NCBI GenBank assembly: GCA_963789355.1
Contig: CAWBKK010000002.1
Location: 714,027-778,026 of the forward strand
DNA length: 64,000 nt
From: Gaiellasilicea sp963789355
Lineage (GTDB): Bacteria > Actinomycetota > Thermoleophilia > Gaiellales > Gaiellaceae
Direction of reading: 5' to 3'
This document shows, piece after piece, positions 31,974 through 40,073 of the stretch. Numbering within the stretch: position 1 is the stretch's first letter; the number at the start of each line of letters is the position of its first letter. The translations under genes and the position numbers were made by a program. The notes under the pieces are model-generated. The model saw only the letters and a program-made list of their open reading frames with translations. It was not told the DNA's origin and ran no database searches.

Positions 31974-33574
31974 CGTCGCAGCAGGTGCCGGCCCGGGCGC
32001 GCGCCCGTGTGCTCGGCGCCGTCGACGACGAGGACGCCGTTGACGAGCACGTGCTCGATCCCCCGTGCGTACACGGTCGGATTCTCGGTCGTGGAGACGT
32101 CGTCGAGCCGATCCCAGTCGAGGACGACGACGTCGGCGCTGTAGCCCGCGCGCAGGAGGCCGCGGTCCCAGAGGCCGAAGTGCGCGGCCGGCATGCTCGT
32201 CATCTTCCGGATCGCCTCCTCGAGGCGCAGCGTCCCCCGCTCGCGGACGTGGTGGGTGAGGTAGTGGACGTGGCCGGCGAAGCCGAGCGGGTGCCGCATG
32301 ATCTCGCTCAGCGGCCCGCTGTCCTGGACGGTGAAGGTGTCGACGCCGAGGCAGAAGAGCGGATGGCCGATCATCTCCGCCAGGTGCTCGTCGGTGAAGA
32401 GCGTCCCGACCGTCAGGATCGCCTCGTAGTCCGCGCCGGCGTCGGCGAGGATGTCGAGGTAGCAGTCCCAGGGATCCTTGCCGAGCTTCTCGGAGATCTG
32501 GCGGAAGTTGAGGCCGCCGAGCTCGGGGTGCTCGGGAGTGGCCTGGAAGTAGACGCGCTCCCACTCGCCCTTGTGGATGAAGCGCCAGTAGCGGTCGCTC
32601 TCGTTCCGCATCCGCGCCCGCAGGGCCGGGTCGCGCAGCTTCGCGGCGGCGGCCTCGGGCCCGTCCTCGGCGACCCACGGCGGCAGGATCCCGGCCATCT
32701 GGCCCAGTCCCTCGCGGAACGGGGTCGTGTCGGCGAGAACGTCGAGCCCGGTTTCGCGGCTCGCCGCCATCTTCTCCACGGCGCGCTCCCAGCCCCGCTC
32801 GGGCGCGTTCGTGTTGTGCCGGACGTTCAGGTGCGAGATCTCCGCGCGCGTCCCGCCCGCCCGTGCGACCGCGAGGAACTCGTCGATCGCCTCGAGCAGG
32901 CCCGAGTCGCGGTTCCGAATGTGGCTCGTGTAGATCCCGTCGTAGCGTCCGGCAACCGCGTTCAGGCGCATCAGCTCCCCGGTTGTCGCCTCCCGGCCCG
33001 GGTTGAACTCGAGCCCGGTCGACATCCCGAGCGCCCCGGCCTGCATCGCCTCCTCGACGAAGCCCTCCATCGCCGCCAGCTGCTCCGTGCTCGGCGCCGA
33101 CCCCGAGACGCCGGCGGCGAGCCGGATCGCGTTGTGGCCGACGAACCAGGCGAAGTTCGGCGTGTGGCCGACGCCGGAGAGAAACTCGAGATGCTCGCCG
33201 AAGGTCGCCCAGGGGATCGTCGGCTTGTCGAAGCCGAACGAGTGCAGGCGGCTGCGAATCGTCGGCTCGGACGCGGCCGTGACGGGCGCGTAGCTCCAGC
33301 CGCAGTTGCCGACGACCTCGGTCGTGACGCCCTGGCGGATCGTGCTCTCGGCGGTCGGGTTGGCGAGGATCGAGAAGTCACTGTGGCTGTGCGGATCGAC
33401 GAAGCCGGGACAGACGATCTTCCCGCTCGCGTCGATCACGCGGTCCGCGGTCGCGGCGGCGCCGAGCCTCCCGACGTCCGCGATCTTGTCGCCCTGGATC
33501 GCGACGTCGCCGAGATACGGCGGGCTGCCGGCGCCGTCGGCGACCCAGCCGCCGCGGATCAGGACATCGAGCAC
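31970..33574 (-). CDS. D-aminoacylase / N-acyl-D-amino-acid deacylase
   Basis: 534 residues. The amidohydrolase barrel has His62-X-His64 (FVDPHSHSDF), metal Cys91 in EVVGNCGW, YTSHIRNRDSG and AEISHLNVRH, plus the C-terminal SADVVVLDWD composite domain. These are hallmarks of the DAN deacylases that free D-amino acids from N-acyl forms; related enzymes cleave N-terminal D-residues. GTG start overlaps the permease stop (TAGTG). Being cotranscribed with an oligopeptide-type importer, it probably processes what is imported. Confidence 0.88.
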   Translation of the reverse strand: MLDVLIRGGWVADGAGSPPYLGDVAIQGDKIADVGRLGAAATADRVIDASGKIVCPGFVDPHSHSDFSILANPTAESTIRQGVTTEVVGNCGWSYAPVTAASEPTIRSRLHSFGFDKPTIPWATFGEHLEFLSGVGHTPNFAWFVGHNAIRLAAGVSGSAPSTEQLAAMEGFVEEAMQAGALGMSTGLEFNPGREATTGELMRLNAVAGRYDGIYTSHIRNRDSGLLEAIDEFLAVARAGGTRAEISHLNVRHNTNAPERGWERAVEKMAASRETGLDVLADTTPFREGLGQMAGILPPWVAEDGPEAAAAKLRDPALRARMRNESDRYWRFIHKGEWERVYFQATPEHPELGGLNFRQISEKLGKDPWDCYLDILADAGADYEAILTVGTLFTDEHLAEMIGHPLFCLGVDTFTVQDSGPLSEIMRHPLGFAGHVHYLTHHVRERGTLRLEEAIRKMTSMPAAHFGLWDRGLLRAGYSADVVVLDWDRLDDVSTTENPTVYARGIEHVLVNGVLVVDGAEHTGARPGRHLLRR

Positions 33575-34494
33575 TACTCCGAGGGGGGCAGCCCGATCTT
33601 CGCCGGCGTATCGCCGACGTGCGGCCCGAGCCGGGGATCGAGGATGTCGCGGAGCCCGTCGCCGAGAAGGTTGAAGCCGAGCACCACGATCATGATCGCG
33701 AGGCCCGGGAAGATCGAGAGCCAAGCGCTGATGTCGACGTAGGTTCGCGCCGTGCTCAGCATGCTGCCCCAGGCGGCCTCCGGCGGCTGGGTGCCGAGCC
33801 CGAGGAAGCTCAGTCCGGCCTCGGCCAGGATCGCGACCGAGAGGTAGACCGAGACCAGCACGAGCAGTGGCGCCGCGATGTTCGGGATCACGTGCTTGAA
33901 CATGATCCGCAACCCGCTCGCGCCGAGCGCGCGGGACGACTCGGTGTACGGATAGCCCATCACCTCGAGCACGGCGCCGCGCACGACCCGCGCGAACGCC
34001 GGCAGGATCACGATCCCGATCGCGATCATCGCGTTGCGGCGGTTGGGGCCGAGCAGCCCGGCGATCATGATCGCGAGCACGATCCCGGGGAGCGAGAACA
34101 TGATGTCGACGAGCCGCATCAGCACGGAGTCGAGGATCCCCTTGTAGTACCCAGCGAGCAGGCCGAAAACGACGCCGCCGACGAAGGCGATCGAGACCGA
34201 GATCGCTCCGACCTGGAGCGAGACCTGGGCACCGTGGATGATCCGCGCCATCGTGTCGCGCCCGAGCTCGTCCGTGCCCATCGGGTGCGCCCAGCTCGGG
34301 GCCTCGAACCGAAGGGCGACGAGCTCGTCCGGGTCGGCCGTCCAGAGCAGCGGCCCGACGAGGGCGACGAGGACGTTGAAGACGACGATGAAGGCGCCGG
34401 CGAGCCCGATCGGGTTCCGCCACTTGCCGAGCCAGGCACCGCGGCGATGCCGCGTCTGGCCCCAGGTGTCGACGCTGACGTCCGCAGCGCTCAT
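33574..34494 (-). CDS. ABC transporter permease, DppC/OppC-like
   Basis: 306 residues. Cytoplasmic N-terminus, a first transmembrane helix (GAFIVVFNVLVALVGPLL), the HPMGTDELGRD motif typical of OppC/DppC, and the binding-protein-dependent permease domain with the EAA-like loop ALGASGLRIMFKHVIPN. Forms the importer pore with the next-listed permease. Overlaps that gene by 4 bp. Confidence 0.92.
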   Translation of the reverse strand: MSAADVSVDTWGQTRHRRGAWLGKWRNPIGLAGAFIVVFNVLVALVGPLLWTADPDELVALRFEAPSWAHPMGTDELGRDTMARIIHGAQVSLQVGAISVSIAFVGGVVFGLLAGYYKGILDSVLMRLVDIMFSLPGIVLAIMIAGLLGPNRRNAMIAIGIVILPAFARVVRGAVLEVMGYPYTESSRALGASGLRIMFKHVIPNIAAPLLVLVSVYLSVAILAEAGLSFLGLGTQPPEAAWGSMLSTARTYVDISAWLSIFPGLAIMIVVLGFNLLGDGLRDILDPRLGPHVGDTPAKIGLPPSE

Positions 34495-35441
34495 TCCTGC
34501 GAGATCCTCGGATCGAGGACGCCGTAGAGGATGTCCACGAGCAGGTTCGCGAAGATGAAGGTGACCGCGATCAGCAGCGTCATCGCCTGGATCACGGGGT
34601 AGTCGCGCCCGAAGATCGCCTGCAGGAGGACGTAGCCGACGCCCGGGAGCCCGAAGATGGTCTCGATGATCGCGGCGCCGCCGATCAGCACGCCGATCTC
34701 GAAGCCGACGATCGTGACGACCGGGATCAGGGCGTTCCGGAGCGCGTGCCTCGTGATCACGGTTCTGCGGCTGACGCCCTTGGCGCGGGCGGTACGGACG
34801 TAGTCCTGCCCCAGCACCTCCAGCATCGTCGCGCGCACCATCCGCATCACGATCGCCATCGTGAAGACCGAGATCGAGAGCGCTGGGAGGATGAACTGGC
34901 TCAGGTTGCCGATCGGGTCCTCGAAGGGGGAGACGTAGACGAGAGGCGGCACCCAGCCGAAGACGCGCGAGGTGAACAACAGCAGCAGCGTCGCGAGCCA
35001 GAAGCTCGGGACGCTGAGCCCGACCAGGCCGCCGATCCGGGCGGCGAAGTCCCAGCCGCTGTCGCGCTTGACGGCCGAGAGGATGCCCAGGGGGACGCCG
35101 ACGAGGACTGCGATCAGGAGGCCGAGGATGACCAGCTCGAGCGTGACTGTGAGCGCGTCGCCGACGATGTTCGAGACGGGCTCGCTGTTGCGGAGCGAGA
35201 AGCCGAAGTCTCCCTGGAAGACGCCGCTGATCCAGCGCCAGTACTGCTCCGGGTAGGAGCCGTTCAGGCCGAGCTGCTCGCGGGCCTGCTGCTTGACCTC
35301 CTCGCTCGCGGTCTGATCGCCGCCGAAGAGGATGTCGATGATGTCCCCAGGGAGCAACCGGACGAGGAGGAAGATCCCGACCGACACGACAGCGAGCGTC
35401 GGGATCGCATACGAGATCCGCCTGAGGATGTAGCCGGTCAT
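34491..35441 (-). CDS. ABC transporter permease, DppB/OppB-like
   Basis: 316 residues with the classical DppB N-terminus (ILRRISYAIPTLAVVSVGIFLLVRLLPGD), periplasm-side segment EQYWRWISGVFQGDFGFSL, and EAA-type loop RTARAKGVSRRTVITRHALRNA. About six transmembrane helices. Follows the binding-protein gene by 74 bp. Peptide, D-amino-acid peptide, nickel or opine importers all share this architecture. Confidence 0.92.
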   Translation of the reverse strand: MTGYILRRISYAIPTLAVVSVGIFLLVRLLPGDIIDILFGGDQTASEEVKQQAREQLGLNGSYPEQYWRWISGVFQGDFGFSLRNSEPVSNIVGDALTVTLELVILGLLIAVLVGVPLGILSAVKRDSGWDFAARIGGLVGLSVPSFWLATLLLLFTSRVFGWVPPLVYVSPFEDPIGNLSQFILPALSISVFTMAIVMRMVRATMLEVLGQDYVRTARAKGVSRRTVITRHALRNALIPVVTIVGFEIGVLIGGAAIIETIFGLPGVGYVLLQAIFGRDYPVIQAMTLLIAVTFIFANLLVDILYGVLDPRISQE

Positions 35442-35515
35442 GCCCGCTCCGTCTTAGGCGGCTGGAGGGACGCCGCTGCCGCGGCGCCCCTCCAGGTCGA
35501 CGGGAACCGGGTCGG

Positions 35516-37138
35516 TCACCCGTTCAGCCACACGTTGCGAAGTCCCGTGTTGAAGTCGCTGAAGGCGACGTACATGTTCTGCACGCGCCTGCGCACGACC
35601 TGGTACTTCTTGATCGCGACGAGCGGGATCTGCACGGGGTTGAGCAGGAGCTCGCGCTGCGCGGCCTGGTAGATCGGCACGCGCTTGGCCGGGTCGAGCT
35701 GGATCCGGCCGTTGCCGATGCCCCGCCAGGCCTTGACGTTCCGGTACTCCGGGTACCAGATGTTGAAGACGGGGGCGGCCGGGTGGAACTCGGCCACGTA
35801 GCCGTCGACGTCGCCCCGCATGCCGCGACCGGTCAGATCCCAGTCGAACGTTCCCCGCCCGTTGTTGGCCGCGAAGGTGCCGGCCTCCTGGGCGACGATG
35901 TTGACGTCGATGTTGATCGCCTTCAGCTGGGACTGGACGACCGCGGAGATCAGCGGATAGTCCTGGAGCGCGAACGTGGTCATCGTGACCGAGAAGCCCC
36001 GCGCGAAGCCGGCGTCGGCCATCAGCTTCCGCGCCATCGGCAGGTCGAACTTGAGGTACTTGTTCCGCAGGTCGGCGTCCTTCAGCGGCCAGGGGCCGTA
36101 GCCGGGCGGAACGTGCCCGGAGTACTCGGCCTCGCCGCTGTAGATCCGCCTGATGATGTCCGCGCGGTTGATCGCGTGGTTGACCGCCAGGCGCACGCCC
36201 TGCCGGTGCCACGGCTTGTCCTCGCCCCGCTTGATCGTCATCTGCAGCTCGCGGAAGGCGGCGTTCGGCCCCTTCAGCACCCGCAGCTGGTTGTTGCTGG
36301 CGAGCGACCGGGCGACGTCGACGGAGAGCGTCGCGCCGTCGATCGCCCCGGCACGCAGCGCCGCGACGCGGGCCTGCTCGTCGCCGAGGATCTTCAGCTG
36401 CATCGAGTCCATGTACGGGAAGCCCTTCTTCCAGTGCCGCTGGAACCTCACGTACTCGACCCGGTCGTTCGGCTCGTAGCCGAGCATCCGGTACGGGCCG
36501 GTTCCGATCGCGCCGCGGGCGACGTTGATCTGGTCGTAGAGGCCCTCAGGGACGATCGGCGCGTAGCGCTGCCACGCGAAGAAGCCGATCACGCGGGCGT
36601 CGGGCTGCTTCAGGTGCAGGATGAACACGTACTTCGAGACGACCTGGACCCGGTCGATCGCCGGCACCTGAGCGACGGTGGAGATGCTGCCAGGGAGCGG
36701 CGGGTTGAGCATCCTCTCGACCGAGTACTTGACGTCGGCCGACGTGACTTCCTTGCCGTTGTGGAACCTGACGCCCCGCTTCAGCGTCCAGCGGATCGCC
36801 GTCTTGCTGATGATCTCGAACTTCTCGGCGAGAGCCGGCCTGACGTTCAGATTGCGGTCCCACTCGACGAGCGAGTCGTAGGCGAACTCCTTGGCCCAGT
36901 GGTTGGCAGTCAGGATCCCGCCAAACGGCGCCACGTGCGCGGGGTCGGACTCGAGCCCCCAGATCAGCCGGCCGCCGCGCTTGATCGGCGTGGCCCGACT
37001 GCGCTTGGTCGCGGCTTTCGCTCCCCCGGCGAGAGAGCCCGCGACTACGGCTCCTGCACCGACCGCCCCTGCCTTCTTCAGCAGCTCTCGACGGTCGAGC
37101 TCTCCGGGAGCATTACCGGACGTTGCTTCGTCTGACAT
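35516..37138 (-). CDS. ABC transporter substrate-binding protein (SBP_bac_5, DppA/OppA family), Tat-exported
   Basis: 540 residues. A twin-arginine signal, DRRELLKKAG with Arg16-Arg17, leads into AVGAGAVVAGSLAGGAKA. The mature part has the family-5 pattern: GGRLIWGLESDPAH, LKRGVRFHNGKEVTSADVKYS, IGTGPYRMLGYEPNDRVEYV and RQGVRLAVNHAINRADII. It captures a peptide-like ligand outside the membrane. Tat export suggests folding before export. A purine-rich ribosome site (AGGAGGAGG) lies upstream, and a 17-bp palindrome lies 32 bases before the start. Confidence 0.92.
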   Translation of the reverse strand: MSDEATSGNAPGELDRRELLKKAGAVGAGAVVAGSLAGGAKAATKRSRATPIKRGGRLIWGLESDPAHVAPFGGILTANHWAKEFAYDSLVEWDRNLNVRPALAEKFEIISKTAIRWTLKRGVRFHNGKEVTSADVKYSVERMLNPPLPGSISTVAQVPAIDRVQVVSKYVFILHLKQPDARVIGFFAWQRYAPIVPEGLYDQINVARGAIGTGPYRMLGYEPNDRVEYVRFQRHWKKGFPYMDSMQLKILGDEQARVAALRAGAIDGATLSVDVARSLASNNQLRVLKGPNAAFRELQMTIKRGEDKPWHRQGVRLAVNHAINRADIIRRIYSGEAEYSGHVPPGYGPWPLKDADLRNKYLKFDLPMARKLMADAGFARGFSVTMTTFALQDYPLISAVVQSQLKAINIDVNIVAQEAGTFAANNGRGTFDWDLTGRGMRGDVDGYVAEFHPAAPVFNIWYPEYRNVKAWRGIGNGRIQLDPAKRVPIYQAAQRELLLNPVQIPLVAIKKYQVVRRRVQNMYVAFSDFNTGLRNVWLNG

Positions 37139-37169
37139 CGTCTCTGCCCCTCCTCCTGTCCCTGACGGT

Positions 37170-37186
37170 GGTCAGATGATCTGACC
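37170..37186. promoter_or_regulatory. Perfect 17-bp palindrome upstream of the binding-protein gene
   Basis: GGTCAGATGATCTGACC, symmetrical about one central base, covers the stop codon of the enolase-superfamily gene and lies 32 bases before the binding-protein ATG on the minus strand. Length and symmetry fit a dimeric (GntR- or TetR-type) regulator site controlling the importer. It is unlike the ATTGTC element found at 14.5, 17.2 and 38.4 kb. Confidence 0.5.
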
Positions 37187-38329
37187 GACCCTTGGTGCCT
37201 CTCCGTGGATGTCGTCATAAAAGACGGATTCACGGACTTGAAAGTTGGAAAGTCGCTGCACGGCTTCCGGATCGAGCTCGACGCCGAGCCCTGCGGAGCG
37301 CGGCACCTCGACGAGGCCGTCCGACATCTCGAGCTCCTCGACGAGGACGTCGAACTCCTGGAGCGGGTAGTGCGTGTCGCAGGCGATCGGATAGTTGGAG
37401 GACGCGGCGACGACGTGGACGTTCCCGGCGGTGGCGACGCCGAGCTCGGCCCAGCTCCCGATCACGCACCACTTGCCGGCCGCATCGGCCAGTGCCCCGA
37501 TCTGGTGCGCCCGCCGCAGCCCGCCGGCCTCGGACGGGTAGACGACGAGCACGTCGCAGGCATCCGCCTTGATCAGCTCGAGCACGGAGCGCAGATCCGT
37601 GCACGCCTCGTCGGCGGCGATCGGGACGGCGACGGAGCGCCGCACCTGCGCCAGCCCCGCGATGTCGAAGTCGGGCACCGGTTGCTCGACGTACTGGAGA
37701 TCGAAGCGCTCGAGGCCCCTGATCCACTTGATCGCGGCCGGAACGCTCCAGATCATGTTCGCGTCGATCCGGATCTTCACGTCCGACCCGACCCGGTCGC
37801 GGATCGCCGCGATCGTGTCGTGATCCTGCTCGAAGTCGCGCCCGACCTTGAGCTTCAGCTCCGTGTAGCCCGCGTCGACGAACGCACCCGCCTTCTGCGC
37901 GTTCGCCTCCGGGGAGTCGATGAACAGATAGCCGGCGACCGGGACGCGGTCGCGGCAGAAGCCGCCGAGCAGCTCGGCGACCGGAACGCCGAGCGCCTTT
38001 CCCTTCAGATCGAGCAAGGCGATCTCGATCCCGGCGATCGCGTAGGCGCCGATCCTGCTCCAGTTGCGCGTGAACTCCTCCATCCGGTGGACGAGCCACT
38101 CGACCCGGAGCGGATCCTGCCCGACGAGGAACTGCGTCAGCTCCGCGTCGATGATCGTCTGGATCGTCGGCAGCGTCGGCCCGGGAGCCTCACCCAGGCC
38201 GATCAGCCCTTCGTCGGTATGGATCTGGATCAGCAATCCGGACGCGGAATGCCTCGTTCCGCCGGGCCAGACGAGCGGTTCCCGCATCGGGGTCCGAACC
38301 GCTGTTGTTTCAATTTTGGCGATCCTCAC
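37172..38329 (-). CDS. Enolase-superfamily enzyme, muconate-lactonizing subgroup, atypical
   Basis: 385 residues, GTG start. KxK pair Lys159/Lys161 (ELKLKVGRD) at strand 2; metal ligands Asp189 (IRIDAN), Glu215 (YVEQP) and Asp240 (AADEA). Muconate-lactonizing-type enzymes, including dipeptide epimerases and N-succinylamino-acid racemases, normally have a Lys at the end of strand 6. Here that stretch reads VVYPSEAGG with no Lys, so a normal two-base racemisation seems impossible. Cycloisomerase or dehydratase chemistry remains open. It lies between the GntR gene and the importer operon. Confidence 0.83.
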   Translation of the reverse strand: MRIAKIETTAVRTPMREPLVWPGGTRHSASGLLIQIHTDEGLIGLGEAPGPTLPTIQTIIDAELTQFLVGQDPLRVEWLVHRMEEFTRNWSRIGAYAIAGIEIALLDLKGKALGVPVAELLGGFCRDRVPVAGYLFIDSPEANAQKAGAFVDAGYTELKLKVGRDFEQDHDTIAAIRDRVGSDVKIRIDANMIWSVPAAIKWIRGLERFDLQYVEQPVPDFDIAGLAQVRRSVAVPIAADEACTDLRSVLELIKADACDVLVVYPSEAGGLRRAHQIGALADAAGKWCVIGSWAELGVATAGNVHVVAASSNYPIACDTHYPLQEFDVLVEELEMSDGLVEVPRSAGLGVELDPEAVQRLSNFQVRESVFYDDIHGEAPRVGQII

Positions 38330-38360
38330 CGCAGGGGATACACTACGGCTCGCTCGCCGA

Positions 38361-38390
38361 GATTGTCAACCATTTAGAGATTGTCGACAT
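38361..38390. promoter_or_regulatory. Operator site 3, in front of the GntR gene
   Basis: GATTGTCAACCAT (38361-38373), five bases, then GATTGTCGACAT (38379-38390). The first element matches the reverse complement of the right element of sites 1 and 2 at 11 of 13 positions; both contain the core ATTGTCRAC. It lies between the divergent enolase-family and GntR genes, the classic place for autoregulation. Confidence 0.62.
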
Positions 38391-38442
38391 AACTCTCTCT
38401 CCCTCTTCCGACCTCCAGCCGGCAGGCCCGCGCGGCCAGCAG

Positions 38443-39069
38443 GTGATCGAGTCGCTCCGGACGGCGATCATCTCGGGCCGCTTCGAGCCCGGCGAGCGCC
38501 TGATCGAGGCCGCACTCTCGGCCGAGTTCGGAACGAGCCGCGGCCCCGTCCGCGAGGCGCTGCGCCAGCTCGAGAACGAGGGGCTGGTGATGTCGTTCCC
38601 CTACCGGGGCGCGGTCGTCCTCGGCGTCTCGGACGAGGAAGTGCACGAGGTGCTGATCCCGATTCGCCTGACGCTCGAGCGCTACAGCTTCACCCGGGCG
38701 CTCGAGCAGCTCACCGAGGACAATTTCGCGGAGCTCGGCAAGCAGATCTGGCTGCTGGAGGAGGCGGGGAAGGCGAACGACCTGATCAAGCTGGTCGAGG
38801 CCGACCTCTCCTTCCACGAGATCGTGATCTCCGCCTCCGGCCAGCTGCACACGATGCAGATCTGGCGGACGATCGAGCCGCGGATCCGCGCCTACTTCTA
38901 CAGCTACGAGCGTTTCCGCAGCTTCGAGGAGACGGTGGCCGAGCACCGCCTGCTCCTCTCGGCCCTCCAGACGCGCGATCCCAAGATCGTGTTGGAGCAG
39001 CTCGAGCGCCACATCGACGTCCCGACCCCGTCGCGCCTGCCGAAGCTCGCGAAGGCGAAGCGGACGTGA
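38443..39069 (+). CDS. GntR-family (FCD-type) transcriptional regulator
   Basis: 208 residues from GTG 38443. A TTG at 38305 gives a longer form but runs through the operator and the neighbouring gene's start. The N-terminal winged helix is typical: RTAIISGRFEPGERLIEAAL, then EFGTSRGPVREALRQLENEG. The C-terminal helical FCD domain has candidate metal residues in ADLSFHEIVI and TVAEHRLLL. FCD regulators usually respond to organic acids or acidic amino acids and bind short inverted repeats. The ATTGTC sites here and upstream of the 14.5 and 17.3 kb genes are its best candidate targets. The stop overlaps the first ATPase gene. Confidence 0.86.
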   Translation: MIESLRTAIISGRFEPGERLIEAALSAEFGTSRGPVREALRQLENEGLVMSFPYRGAVVLGVSDEEVHEVLIPIRLTLERYSFTRALEQLTEDNFAELGKQIWLLEEAGKANDLIKLVEADLSFHEIVISASGQLHTMQIWRTIEPRIRAYFYSYERFRSFEETVAEHRLLLSALQTRDPKIVLEQLERHIDVPTPSRLPKLAKAKRT

Positions 39070-40073
39070 GCGCTCCCCTCCTCAAGGTCGAGAGCCTGCG
39101 TACCGGGTTCGACACGGGCGAGGGCTTCCTGCGCGCCGTCGACGGGATCGACTTCGAGATCGCCGCGGGCGGCACGCTGGCGATCGTCGGCGAGTCGGGC
39201 AGCGGCAAGTCGGTCACCGCGCTCTCGGTGATGCGGCTGATCGACCGGCCCGGCCGGATCGCGGAGGGGTCGCGGATCCTCTTCGAGGACATCGACCTCG
39301 CGGCGCTGCCGGAGGAGGAGCTGGAGAAGATCCGCGGCAACGACATCTCGATGATCTTCCAGGAGCCGATGACGTCGCTGAACCCGGTCTTCACCGTCGG
39401 CGACCAGATCTCCGAGGCCGTCCAGCTGCACCAGCACGTCGGCCCGAAGGACGCGCTCGACCGGGCGGTCGAGATGATGGAGCTCGTCGGGATCCCCTCG
39501 CCGGCGCAACGCGTCGAGGACTATCCGCACCAGCTCTCCGGCGGAATGCGCCAGCGGGTGATGATCGCGATGGCGCTCTCCTGCAACCCGAAGCTCCTGA
39601 TCGCGGACGAGCCGACGACGGCGCTCGACGTGACCGTCCAGGCGCAGATCCTCGAGCTGATGAAGGAGCTGCGCGAGCGGCTCGGGATGGCGATCCTGCT
39701 GATCACGCACGACCTCGGCGTCGTCGCGGAGATGGTCGACGAGGTCGCGGTCATGTACGGCGGCCGGATCGTCGAGCGCGGGCCGGTCGCGGACATCTTC
39801 GCGAGCCCGCAGCACCCGTACACCGAAGCGCTCCTCGACTCGATTCCCCTGCTCGGGATGCGCTACTCGCAGCCCCTGAAGGCGATCCGCGGCGTCGTCC
39901 CGAGCCCGCTCGACTGGCCGCCTGCGTGCCGCTTCGCGCCCCGCTGCGACTACGCCTTCGAGAAGTGCCTCGTCGAGGACCCGCCGCTCCTGCCCGTGCC
40001 GCCCCAGGAGTCGGCGTGCTGGTTGTGCGAGCACGGCCGCCGCGTCCCCCGGCCGAGGCAGGCGATCGCGTGA
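39066..40073 (+). CDS. ABC transporter ATP-binding protein, DppD/OppD-like
   Basis: 335 residues, GTG start inside the GntR stop (GTGA). Walker A GESGSGKS (42-49), Q-loop FQEPMTSLNP, signature LSGGMRQRV, Walker B LLIADEPTTALD, switch His in LITHDLG. The C-terminal oligopeptide extension PACRFAPRCDYAFEKC...ACWLCEHG contains the Cys cluster seen in this family, some members of which bind a 4Fe-4S. It energises the permeases encoded at 33.6-35.4 kb. Confidence 0.93.
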   Translation: MSAPLLKVESLRTGFDTGEGFLRAVDGIDFEIAAGGTLAIVGESGSGKSVTALSVMRLIDRPGRIAEGSRILFEDIDLAALPEEELEKIRGNDISMIFQEPMTSLNPVFTVGDQISEAVQLHQHVGPKDALDRAVEMMELVGIPSPAQRVEDYPHQLSGGMRQRVMIAMALSCNPKLLIADEPTTALDVTVQAQILELMKELRERLGMAILLITHDLGVVAEMVDEVAVMYGGRIVERGPVADIFASPQHPYTEALLDSIPLLGMRYSQPLKAIRGVVPSPLDWPPACRFAPRCDYAFEKCLVEDPPLLPVPPQESACWLCEHGRRVPRPRQAIA

